Part shown: piece by piece, positions 53,619-60,621 of the stretch
How the letters are laid out: each line of letters starts with the position of its first letter
Position numbering within the stretch: the stretch's first letter is position 1
NCBI RefSeq assembly: GCF_010645075.1
Contig: NZ_JAADZV010000009.1
Location: forward strand, 203,049 to 267,048
DNA: 64,000 bases
Reading direction: 5' to 3'
From: Flavobacterium limi
Lineage (GTDB): Bacteria > Bacteroidota > Bacteroidia > Flavobacteriales > Flavobacteriaceae
Translations under genes and position numbers: made by a program
Notes under the pieces: model-generated
The model's input: the letters and a program-made list of their open reading frames with translations, nothing else
Database searches by the model: none
Told to the model about the DNA's origin: nothing

Positions 53619-54920
53619 ATGAAAAAGCAAAGTTTATTTACACTCGCATTGGTAATTATGATTAGTACAAATCTGTTTGCACAATACGATTCCCTCATCA
53701 CGAAACCCAAAAAAGAACGTTTAGAATTTGCCAAGATGTATTTTGAAGGCGGTGGTATTTATACCGCATCTTTTGATGGAAAAAAATTAAATGATAATAA
53801 TCAGATCACTCCCTTCAAACATTCAGCTGCTATCAATTCTTATCTTACCTGGGGTGCATTTCACTTTTGGGGACATACAGAATTATATGTGACATTTCCT
53901 CTTAGTCAGCTAACATTAAATAAAAATGATCAGACAGACTACCAGATTTCGCATTCCGTATCAACCGGGGCAAGAATTTATCCGTGGGCTATGAAAGAGA
54001 AAAAACTGAGACCATATATTGGTTTTAACTGGGGAGCGTTAGACTTTAAGCAAAAAATAAAACCCAATAAGAACCAACCCGTACTTTCAAAGGACTTTAT
54101 GTTAAACTATGATCTGGGACTGATGTACAATTATGACAATTTTGGATTTCGGTTCTCTGTAAACTACTTTCCGGATACAAAATGGGAATATCCTGTCAGT
54201 AAAACACAAATGGCTGAAATTAAAACACCACCGTTGACTTTTCAGGTTGGATTACTTTATACTTATGAGACATCAAAAGAAAATACAAAAGAAGAAATCG
54301 AAAAGTGGAACAGCTTCCCTACTGTGTCTCCGTTGTCTTACGGAGCTGCAAAATTCGGAGACTTTTTTATCGGGGCAGGACCTTCTCTTAGCTTCTCACT
54401 CCAAAAATCAGATTATAATAAAAGTCAATTCCCTTATTTAAAACAGAAGCTTACCTCTAGTAATTACTTTGATATATCAGTTGGTTATCAATTCAATAAG
54501 GCTAATTTTTTCACTGCTTTATCTTTTAGAAATCCCAAATTTGAAACTGAAGGATTTGGAGACAAACAAACCATTAAAAAGACATCGTTTGCACTTGAGA
54601 TAAATAAATACCTGACTGATTACACTGGTTTCGCTCCTTACATAGGTGTAAATTTAGCCTACGACAAATTAAAATACGAAGAGACTAAAGATGGTATTAA
54701 AAAGAGAGTTGCATTTTCCGGTCAATTTGAACCGGGAATTACAATGGGATGGGATATTGTGCCAGGCAAAACAGACGAGGTAATCGTGCTGCGAACTAAT
54801 CTGCGATGGTATCCATTTTCTGAATTTGAAATGGGTAATAAGAAAATTAACTTCAGTCAATTGGAATATAATTTAATTCAATTAGTATTTTATCCTGAAA
54901 GACTAAAAAAAAAGCAGTAA
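53619..54920 (+). CDS. Predicted outer-membrane beta-barrel protein
   Basis: This 433-residue exported protein has a signal peptide (about 1-21, ending LFAQ). The mature part is rich in alternating aromatic/polar strands (FHFWGHTELYVTFPLSQL, FGFRFSVNYFPDTKWEY, FDISVGYQFNKANFF), and the protein ends in a strand, YNLIQLVFYP, before a lysine tail. This suggests an outer-membrane beta barrel of unknown function. The coding region ends in a run of nine A (54905-54913). A second open frame continues from there. Confidence 0.8.
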   Translation: MKKQSLFTLALVIMISTNLFAQYDSLITKPKKERLEFAKMYFEGGGIYTASFDGKKLNDNNQITPFKHSAAINSYLTWGAFHFWGHTELYVTFPLSQLTLNKNDQTDYQISHSVSTGARIYPWAMKEKKLRPYIGFNWGALDFKQKIKPNKNQPVLSKDFMLNYDLGLMYNYDNFGFRFSVNYFPDTKWEYPVSKTQMAEIKTPPLTFQVGLLYTYETSKENTKEEIEKWNSFPTVSPLSYGAAKFGDFFIGAGPSLSFSLQKSDYNKSQFPYLKQKLTSSNYFDISVGYQFNKANFFTALSFRNPKFETEGFGDKQTIKKTSFALEINKYLTDYTGFAPYIGVNLAYDKLKYEETKDGIKKRVAFSGQFEPGITMGWDIVPGKTDEVIVLRTNLRWYPFSEFEMGNKKINFSQLEYNLIQLVFYPERLKKKQ

Positions 54921-54958
54921 GAAATCAAAGATCAATTCAAAATAATATAAAATACTAT

Positions 54959-55162
54959 TTGCCAAGATCAATAATTAAGAAAATCGAAAAAAAATACTCA
55001 GAAGGATTTTATGATTCTGAACTGTTTATGTTGATCAAAAAACTCAATTTACTGATATTAAAACAGATATATCCCGTATTTCGGCAATCCATGCTGGAAA
55101 AATTAAAAAGTATTTTTTTTGAAAGAATTGATGTAGAGTTTGAATTTTTAGGAAATCCCTAA
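54959..55162 (+). CDS. Small hypothetical ORF
   Basis: This short open frame (67 residues from a TTG) has helical, amphipathic composition (YDSELFMLIKKLNLLILKQI). It has no ATG near its beginning, and the frame is open back to 54899, overlapping the end of the preceding gene. It may be an independent small gene with a TTG start, or the detached tail of the upstream protein after a slip in the A9 run. I do not recognise it. Confidence 0.35.
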   Translation: MPRSIIKKIEKKYSEGFYDSELFMLIKKLNLLILKQIYPVFRQSMLEKLKSIFFERIDVEFEFLGNP

Positions 55163-55171
55163 TAAAAAATT

Positions 55172-55378
55172 ATGAAAAGAAACTGTAAACTAAAAATCAA
55201 CCTATTGCACTTTATATATAGAATCATCCCATTCATAGTTATAAACCTATTGTATGACGAATTTGATTGCGAAAAGCTGAAGTTTCGAAAAACAGGATTG
55301 ACCACAATCTGTATACTCCTATTGGCTTTTTCAGTTTACATTCTGGTGAGGGACTACTGCAATAATCCTGAAAAATGA
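55172..55378 (+). CDS. Small membrane protein
   Basis: This 68-residue protein starts with ATG in an A-rich context 10 bp after the previous frame. It has a basic N terminus and two hydrophobic stretches (about 12-24 and 43-60), the second (TTICILLLAFSVYILV) a good membrane helix. No family is recognised. A hairpin follows at 55411. Confidence 0.5.
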   Translation: MKRNCKLKINLLHFIYRIIPFIVINLLYDEFDCEKLKFRKTGLTTICILLLAFSVYILVRDYCNNPEK

Positions 55379-55410
55379 AAGGGCTGTAAAAGCGTTGTAC
55401 CATTAAATGC

Positions 55411-55441
55411 TTTGAGGTATTCAATTGTAGAACACCTCAAA
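55411..55441 (+). terminator. Hairpin terminator
   Basis: TTTGAGGTATTC and GAACACCTCAAA pair over 12 positions with one mismatch. An AT-rich segment with TTTTATTTTT follows. It separates the small-ORF group from the SDR gene. Confidence 0.65.
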
Positions 55442-55553
55442 ACATTTTATTTTTGATGATTGTTTCTAAGTTGATATGTTATAGAAAAAAGTTTTAGAGA
55501 ATAAGCATTTTACCTTTATTTGATGCGTTACTATATAAGAATTAATTAATCTT

Positions 55554-55561
55554 TATATTTG
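55554..55561 (+). promoter_or_regulatory. -7 promoter element of the SDR gene
   Basis: TATATTTG matches TAnnTTTG and would start transcription about 12 nt before the ATG at 55579. The -33 part is not clear. Confidence 0.5.
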
Positions 55562-55578
55562 AAGCTCAAATTAATAAA

Positions 55579-56367
55579 ATGAGCGAAAAAACAAAACCGT
55601 ATGCCTTAATTACCGGTGCCAGCAAAGGTATTGGAAAATCTATTGCTTACGAATTGGCAAAAAAGGGTTATCCGCTATTGCTTGTTGCAAGAAGCGAAGA
55701 GGAATTAAAAACACTATCTGACAACCTTCAGGCTAAATACGGCATCAATACTCCATTTTTATCGATTGATCTTTCGATAAATGATGCATCACTAAAAGTA
55801 ACCGACTGGATAAAAACCAATAACTATCCGGTTGGCATTTTAGTAAACAATGCCGGTTACGGTGTGTGGGGCGATTTTAGCAAGTCTGCCCTAACCGATC
55901 AGCTTGGCATGATGCAGCTTAACATGAATGTGGTGGTAGAACTTTCACATTTATTAGTACCCATACTTTCACAGGAAAAAGAAGCCTACATTTTAAATAT
56001 ATCGAGTACTGCAGCTTATCAGGCTGTCCCTACACTGGCTGTTTATTCGGCTACAAAGGCTTTTGTTTTATCATTTACCCGTGCCCTGCGTTTTGAACTT
56101 TCCCAAACTTCAATTTCAGTAACCTGTTTTAGTCCGGGTCCGGTTGCTACAGGTTTTGCATCAAGAGCTGGTTTAGACGCTCTTAACAAAATGGCTGAAA
56201 AGTTTAACATGCAGCCTGATGAAGTAGCAAAAATGGCTGTAAAAGCAATGTTCAGCAAAAAATCAGAGGTTATTCCGGGTTTTACAAATATCATTTCAGT
56301 TTACGCGAATCGTATACTACCCAAGGCTTTCATCGAAAAAACGGCAGCGGGAATTTATAAGATTTAA
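55579..56367 (+). CDS. Short-chain dehydrogenase/reductase (classical SDR)
   Basis: This 262-residue NAD(P)-dependent oxidoreductase shows the cofactor motif TGASKGIG (12-19), the structural NNAGYG (90-95), the catalytic serine in ISST (141-144) and the YSATK box (Tyr156, Lys160). It is of the DltE/YqjQ-like group that often acts on 3-keto-acyl or other lipid-derived carbonyls. It has its own promoter, and a separate poly-cysteine leader ORF starts 83 bp after its stop. It may belong functionally to the lipid-type genes that follow. Confidence 0.9.
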   Translation: MSEKTKPYALITGASKGIGKSIAYELAKKGYPLLLVARSEEELKTLSDNLQAKYGINTPFLSIDLSINDASLKVTDWIKTNNYPVGILVNNAGYGVWGDFSKSALTDQLGMMQLNMNVVVELSHLLVPILSQEKEAYILNISSTAAYQAVPTLAVYSATKAFVLSFTRALRFELSQTSISVTCFSPGPVATGFASRAGLDALNKMAEKFNMQPDEVAKMAVKAMFSKKSEVIPGFTNIISVYANRILPKAFIEKTAAGIYKI

Positions 56368-56394
56368 TTTTTTTTCAAAAAAATGAAAAAAAAA

Positions 56395-56407
56395 TCATTT
56401 CAAATGA
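56395..56407. promoter_or_regulatory. Palindromic operator candidate
   Basis: TCATTTCAAATGA is a perfect 13-bp palindrome. It lies 11 bp upstream of the -7 element of the leader-ORF promoter, roughly where a -33 element would be. It could be an activator or repressor site. Chance is possible in such AT-rich DNA. Confidence 0.35.
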
Positions 56408-56417
56408 AAAATTATAT

Positions 56418-56425
56418 TACATTTG
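56418..56425 (+). promoter_or_regulatory. -7 promoter element of the leader ORF/phyH operon
   Basis: TACATTTG matches TAnnTTTG. Transcription would begin near 56430, about 20 nt before the leader ATG at 56450, so the small ORF is at the 5' end of the mRNA. Confidence 0.6.
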
Positions 56426-56449
56426 CAATGTCCACTAATTCGATAGAAC

Positions 56450-56536
56450 ATGTATAATAAAAGAAATACGTTTAATTTTTATAAAAGCCGAATGCACGCA
56501 ATGATGCGAATGTGCTGCTGTTGTTGCTGCTGCTAA
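56450..56536 (+). CDS. Putative poly-cysteine leader peptide
   Basis: This 28-codon ORF begins MYNKRNTFNFYKSR, continues MHAMMRM and ends in seven consecutive cysteine codons before TAA. Codons are TGC or TGT only. It sits 20 nt behind a good promoter and 52 bp before phyH. Leader ORFs ending in runs of one amino acid usually sense charged tRNA through ribosome stalling. Poly-cysteine leaders are known in mycobacteria. Five methionines are also present. No strong terminator follows, so control could act on translation or through Rho. The role is inferred. Confidence 0.65.
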   Translation: MYNKRNTFNFYKSRMHAMMRMCCCCCCC

Positions 56537-56588
56537 ACTTTTATATAAAATTTCAAACTTATTATTTCAATTATTAAATATATTTATC

Positions 56589-57395
56589 ATGGTATCTTCA
56601 TATAAAACATTCACCCTGGGTAATCAATTGACTGACGAGCAAATCAACTTTTTTAACCAACATGGTTTTATCCACTTCAAAAAATTCATAAATCCGGAAA
56701 CTGTTTCATCAATCATTGATGCCTCAAAAGAAGTGCAGCAAAAATGGATTGATAATGACCTTCAAAAAGTAAATGGTGTTCCCATTAAATACGGAAAAGA
56801 TTTGGACGGATCTCTTATCGTACAGCGTTTTGCTTTTATCAATCAGCACCACCAAACCTTAAGCGGTCTCTTACTTGACCCAAGATTTAATGGTTTACTA
56901 CCATTGGCAGGTGATGGCGCAAGATTAGGTACTGAAGAAAAAGACGGAATGGTTTTCAATCATTATATCAATGGACCGGAAAGTAAGTTTGCAAAAATGG
57001 GCTGGCATACAGACGGTTTGAGAGATATTTTTTATGGTGCAAAATTAAACCCGATGTTAAATGTGGGGATCCACTTAAGCACTCTGAAACCCGGAAACGG
57101 CGGCCTTAAAATCATTCCGGGTACCCACAAGCAAAGTATTTATCAGATGCTTTTTCGTAAAAAATACTTTTTAGATCATAAAGCCGATCCGGAGGAAATT
57201 TCAATCAATCCGGAAGCCGGAGATTTAACCATTCACGATGGCCGTTTGTGGCACAGAGTAGCAGAATCATCTGTTCGTGGCGAAGAAAGCAGACGAAGAG
57301 TTATTTACATTCCAATCATAGCTGGAAAATACGCTCCTAAAGACGAGAACAGCCCAACGGTTTTTTATCAACGTTTTGCGGGTATTGTTAAATAA
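56589..57395 (+). CDS. Phytanoyl-CoA dioxygenase (PhyH) family protein
   Basis: This 268-residue Fe(II)/2-oxoglutarate-dependent oxygenase has the double-stranded beta-helix core. The iron triad is His140-x-Asp142 (in GWHTDG) and His222 (in LWHRV). Arginines shortly after (228-237) can bind 2-oxoglutarate. Such enzymes hydroxylate acyl chains, small metabolites or sulfonates/phosphonates. The substrate is not evident. It follows the poly-cysteine leader ORF, and a 50-codon ORF begins 2 bp after its stop, so it heads an operon with a CDP-alcohol phosphotransferase. Confidence 0.88.
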   Translation: MVSSYKTFTLGNQLTDEQINFFNQHGFIHFKKFINPETVSSIIDASKEVQQKWIDNDLQKVNGVPIKYGKDLDGSLIVQRFAFINQHHQTLSGLLLDPRFNGLLPLAGDGARLGTEEKDGMVFNHYINGPESKFAKMGWHTDGLRDIFYGAKLNPMLNVGIHLSTLKPGNGGLKIIPGTHKQSIYQMLFRKKYFLDHKADPEEISINPEAGDLTIHDGRLWHRVAESSVRGEESRRRVIYIPIIAGKYAPKDENSPTVFYQRFAGIVK

Positions 57396-57397
57396 TT

Positions 57398-57550
57398 ATG
57401 CTGTTTATTATCGCATTTAGTTATCTGGTTAGATCAGGTAAGCTAAAACGTACCTCTGATTTTTTTAAAAATACCCAAAGAAAAATAAAATTAAAAATTG
57501 TAAAACTGGAGCTGGCTATAGTATCTGGCTTGCAAATATTGAGCAATTAA
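57398..57550 (+). CDS. 50-residue ORF linking phyH and the CDP-alcohol phosphotransferase
   Basis: ATG 57398 is 2 bp after the phyH stop. The ORF runs 50 codons, and its TAA shares one base with the next start (TAATG at 57548-57552). The predicted peptide starts MLFIIAFSYLVRSGKLKR and is strongly basic in the middle (KNTQRKIKLKIVK), with a hydrophobic end (LELAIVSGLQILSN). The tight packing on both sides argues that it is translated. It might serve only to couple translation. No family is recognised. Confidence 0.5.
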   Translation: MLFIIAFSYLVRSGKLKRTSDFFKNTQRKIKLKIVKLELAIVSGLQILSN

Positions 57551-58236
57551 TGGTGAAAGAAACACAGATTGAAGGCAATACAGCAATTGTGCAAAGGACA
57601 TTTTCAGACCGCAAGCGAACTAATATCCTAAAAAGTGCAGAACAGGCAACGATTGTATTTTTACTTCCAAAAGTACCTAAATTCATTTCGCCAAACTTAC
57701 TTACTGTAATGGGTACACTTGGTTCGGGATTAATATTTCTAGCTTTTATTTTAGGTACTTATGTAACAAACTGGTATTTGCTTTTGGGCAATATCGGTTT
57801 GATTATAAATTGGTTAGGCGATTCTTTAGATGGAAGACTTGCTTATTACAGAAATATTCCACGCCGTTGGTATGGTTTTGCACTCGACATTATTGCTGAC
57901 TGGATTGGTATTGTACTTATAGGATTTGGCTATTATATTTATGCTGAAAATGGCACACAAATAATAGCCTTTGCTTTTGTCGCATTGTATGGCTGGTCAA
58001 TCATCATCAGCCAGTTGCGCTACAAAATCACGAATGAATACAGTATCGATTCCGGCTTCGTAGGTCCAACAGAACTTCGATTTATTATTGCATTCATTTT
58101 GATTACAGAAGTTTTATATCAGGGATCTATTACCTATTTGGCCGGCTTAATTACTATTATCCTTTTTATAATCAATACCATAGACAGCATAAAACTTTTA
58201 AAGTTGGGCGATTTAAGAGATCAAAAGCAAGACTGA
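57550..58236 (+). CDS. CDP-alcohol phosphatidyltransferase family protein
   Basis: This 228-residue membrane enzyme should transfer a phosphatidyl or similar group from a CDP-lipid to an alcohol. The motif is D-x2-D-G-x2-A-Y-x9-G-x3-D-x3-D (GDSLDGRLAY, then GFALDIIAD). All four aspartates are present, but the usual Arg after Ala is Tyr. Five to six membrane helices are visible. It is followed 1 bp later by a GtrA-type gene. The acceptor alcohol is unknown. Inositol-type headgroups are one possibility because a PI-PLC-like enzyme is encoded nearby, which is weak inference. Confidence 0.88.
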   Translation: MVKETQIEGNTAIVQRTFSDRKRTNILKSAEQATIVFLLPKVPKFISPNLLTVMGTLGSGLIFLAFILGTYVTNWYLLLGNIGLIINWLGDSLDGRLAYYRNIPRRWYGFALDIIADWIGIVLIGFGYYIYAENGTQIIAFAFVALYGWSIIISQLRYKITNEYSIDSGFVGPTELRFIIAFILITEVLYQGSITYLAGLITIILFIINTIDSIKLLKLGDLRDQKQD

Positions 58237-58237
58237 T

Positions 58238-58669
58238 ATGTTCAGGAAAAAAGCCATTTACACTTTTCTGCAAGCACAAATTGCGGCATTTTTAGGTGGT
58301 ATAACCGATTATGGTTTAATGATTGTATTCACAGAAGTATTAAAATTACATTTTACCTTTTCCATTCTAATCTCCGGAACCGTTGGTGCCATTATTAATT
58401 TCAGCATCAATAGATTTTGGGTATTTAAAAATCAATCCGGTTATAGCAGTCCCATCAATAATCAGCTTTTTAAATTTACATTGGTTGTATTGGGAAGCAT
58501 TACCTTAAAATCAGTTGGCACGCTTATTTTTCAAAAAGTATTTCAAGTTGATTATAGAATCGGAAGATTGATCACGGATCTATTTGTTTCTTATGGTTTT
58601 AATTATCCACTGATTAAAAATTGGGTTTTTAAAGTAAATGAAAAACACAACATAATCGAATCAAATTAG
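58238..58669 (+). CDS. GtrA-like membrane protein
   Basis: This 143-residue protein has four membrane helices (about 10-32, 40-60, 78-98, 108-128), the size and pattern of the GtrA/DPMS family. These proteins are thought to move polyprenyl-linked sugars or act with glycosyltransferases and lipid-headgroup enzymes. The conserved NFSINRFWVFK block is visible. The start follows the CDP-alcohol phosphotransferase stop by 1 bp, so the two are translationally coupled. Confidence 0.88.
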   Translation: MFRKKAIYTFLQAQIAAFLGGITDYGLMIVFTEVLKLHFTFSILISGTVGAIINFSINRFWVFKNQSGYSSPINNQLFKFTLVVLGSITLKSVGTLIFQKVFQVDYRIGRLITDLFVSYGFNYPLIKNWVFKVNEKHNIIESN

Positions 58670-58735
58670 TATATAATAACCTGTTAAGTATAATTACTTC
58701 GTCTGGTCGCTTCTTACTCGTCGTGTTTTTTCTAT

Positions 58736-58872
58736 AACACATACAAACATAGATTTTTATATCTAAAAGCAGAAAACAAAAAGAAATTAGTTTCTAACAC
58801 ATAGCCGACTAAATTTGTTTAAACAAGTGAAACGTCTTTTTTAAACGCTCTAAACCTATGCTTCTATGCGTT
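58736..58872. repeat. Imperfect inverted-repeat element (AACACATA type)
   Basis: AACACATACAAACATAG (58736-58752) pairs with CTATGCTTCTATGCGTT (58856-58872) with mismatches. A third partial copy, AACACATAG, lies at 58796-58804. The 137-bp element fills the gap between the GtrA and DUF4833 genes and resembles, from memory, dispersed repeats in other Flavobacterium genomes. Confidence 0.4.
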
Positions 58873-58912
58873 AAAATAATTACGCCCTAAAGTAACACAT
58901 AAACATTTCATT

Positions 58913-59491
58913 ATGAACAAATTATCATTTAAATATTTTACAAAATCACTAACCGTTATAACGATCTTAGTAACTATAACTTCCGAAAATTTATCGGCAC
59001 AATCCAAAAATCCATCGCCATTACATTTTCCAACGCCTAAAAACATAGATAATATGCTTTTTTACATTCAGCGTGACCCTAATACAAACACAGCTATCTA
59101 TGCCCTAAACTATCAGGAAAATGGAAAAATAGACAAAAAAAATCCCATAAAAGCGTATTGGATTCGATATGCTGAGAAAGGAGAAAAAAAAGATTTTAGT
59201 TATATCCAACGCAAATTTGCATACGGAATAGAAAGTAAAGCCTTAAATAGTGAAGACTTTGAACTTCAGTTTGTATCCTATAAAAAGTTACCCTTAACCT
59301 TGAAAAAGTTAGATTCAGATCAACAATACCATGTTTTTGTAAATGTAAACCAGAAAAAAATACAGGTAGAAAAAATATTTGTGCGGATTGAAGGAGGTTC
59401 TTTTTGGTTACCGAATGTAAAATATGTCGAAGTTACCGGAATTGATGTTTCTTCAAATAAGATAATTGCTGAAAGGATATTGTTAAAATAA
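58913..59491 (+). CDS. DUF4833 domain protein
   Basis: This 192-residue exported protein has a signal peptide (about 1-30, ending LSAQ). The rest matches what I know of the DUF4833 family: FYIQRDPNTNTAIYALNY near the start, then KAYWIRYAEKGEKKDFSYIQ and KFAYGIES. The biochemical role of DUF4833 is not established. Such genes are often seen next to CDP-alcohol phosphotransferases in Bacteroidetes, as here. It is 243 bp after the GtrA gene, so it may have its own promoter. Confidence 0.82.
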   Translation: MNKLSFKYFTKSLTVITILVTITSENLSAQSKNPSPLHFPTPKNIDNMLFYIQRDPNTNTAIYALNYQENGKIDKKNPIKAYWIRYAEKGEKKDFSYIQRKFAYGIESKALNSEDFELQFVSYKKLPLTLKKLDSDQQYHVFVNVNQKKIQVEKIFVRIEGGSFWLPNVKYVEVTGIDVSSNKIIAERILLK

Positions 59492-59602
59492 GTTATTATA
59501 TACTTGCCAAAGAATGCACTTCTTCATTTAAAGCTTTACAAAACGGAAAAGATAAAGAAAAAACAAAAGTAAGTTTTTTTCATATTTTATTCAGTAAATA
59601 AT

Positions 59603-59610
59603 TACATTTG
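59603..59610 (+). promoter_or_regulatory. -7 promoter candidate upstream of the frameshifted gene
   Basis: TACATTTG matches TAnnTTTG, with a leader of about 118 nt to ATG 59733. The leader contains an AATCATGTGTATGATT inverted repeat near 59639. No clear -33 element is seen. Confidence 0.4.
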
Positions 59611-59732
59611 CTTTGTATTTATATTTAGAAACTTTGTTAATCATGTGTATGATTACGGCTTTTTAAACTAACGGAAGATATAAAGTTCACAAAAAATACT
59701 TATTCAAAATCTTCAATTAACATTAAATAAAA

Positions 59733-60391
59733 ATGAAACAAAGAAGAATATTTCTAATTGTATGTACAGCTGTACTTTTTAATTTTGGCAATTCTCAAAA
59801 TCCTGTAAAGAAAAAACTAGGTGTGATTTTTAATATAAATGGTCCTTACAGAATCACCAGACAAGCGGTCCCTAATACAATTGAAAAATCAAACGTTTTT
59901 TAGACAAGAAGGATTTGTTTTATGGCGCTTACAGGTTTTTAGATACCGGAAAAGGAAATCCAACTGAAAGAATAGTTAATGCCTATTTAAAAAATTTAGA
60001 TTCTTTAAAACTTGAAATTACGCAAGTCAAAGACACAATTAGTGAGGAGAATTCCCCTAATTACATTGCCGATTTGAAAAACTTAAAAATGAAATACAAT
60101 ATAGACTATTTGCTTGTTGTTTATGGTCAGTTTGGAATAGAATTTGAAAAAGTAGGTGTTTTTAACGGAGATAAAAGAACAAATATTTTTTTAAATAATG
60201 TTTTTATAAATTTAGAAACAAATGAGGTAGTTTCAAATTTTAATGTTGGAAATATTAGCAATATTAAAAAGAAAAATATACTTAGCCCTCCTAATTATCC
60301 AAATATTGACCTAAGTATGAATAACCTTTTAAATGACAAAGTATTACCCGAAATTGAAAGGAAAATTAAACGCAAAATAGTTATTCCTTGA
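59733..60391 (+). pseudogene. Exported protein gene with a single-base frameshift
   Basis: ATG 59733 starts a signal peptide (MKQRRIFLIVCTAVLF, then NFGNSQ) and reads 56 codons to a TAG at 59901. The stop falls directly after a run of six T (59896-59901). Adding one T would give VFLDKKDLFYGAYRFLDTG and join the following open frame (to 60391), for a total of about 219 residues. The second part has no convincing start of its own (TTG 59915). It may be a true frameshift, a slippage site or a base-call error. The family is not recognised. Confidence 0.7.
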
Positions 60392-60608
60392 GAAATAAAA
60401 ATGTAACAAGCACGGAATTGAGCTTTTTCAAACAGTCATTTTATATCCATAAAGTTCTGATATTTCATCCTTCATGTGAATGACGAATATGAAGATACCG
60501 CGCTTTCCGAAGTGTTCTCATGAAAAGCTAGCCTTTAGACTTCTAACTTTTAGAAGCAAATTGACAAGAACAATGAAAGTAAAATAGTAAATACAAAATA
60601 TAATAAAT

Positions 60609-60616
60609 TAAGTTTG
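60609..60616 (+). promoter_or_regulatory. -7 promoter element of the NHL-repeat gene
   Basis: TAAGTTTG matches TAnnTTTG and ends 5 bp before ATG 60622. The predicted mRNA would be leaderless or nearly so. No -33 TTG is evident. Confidence 0.45.
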
Positions 60617-60621
60617 CACCA

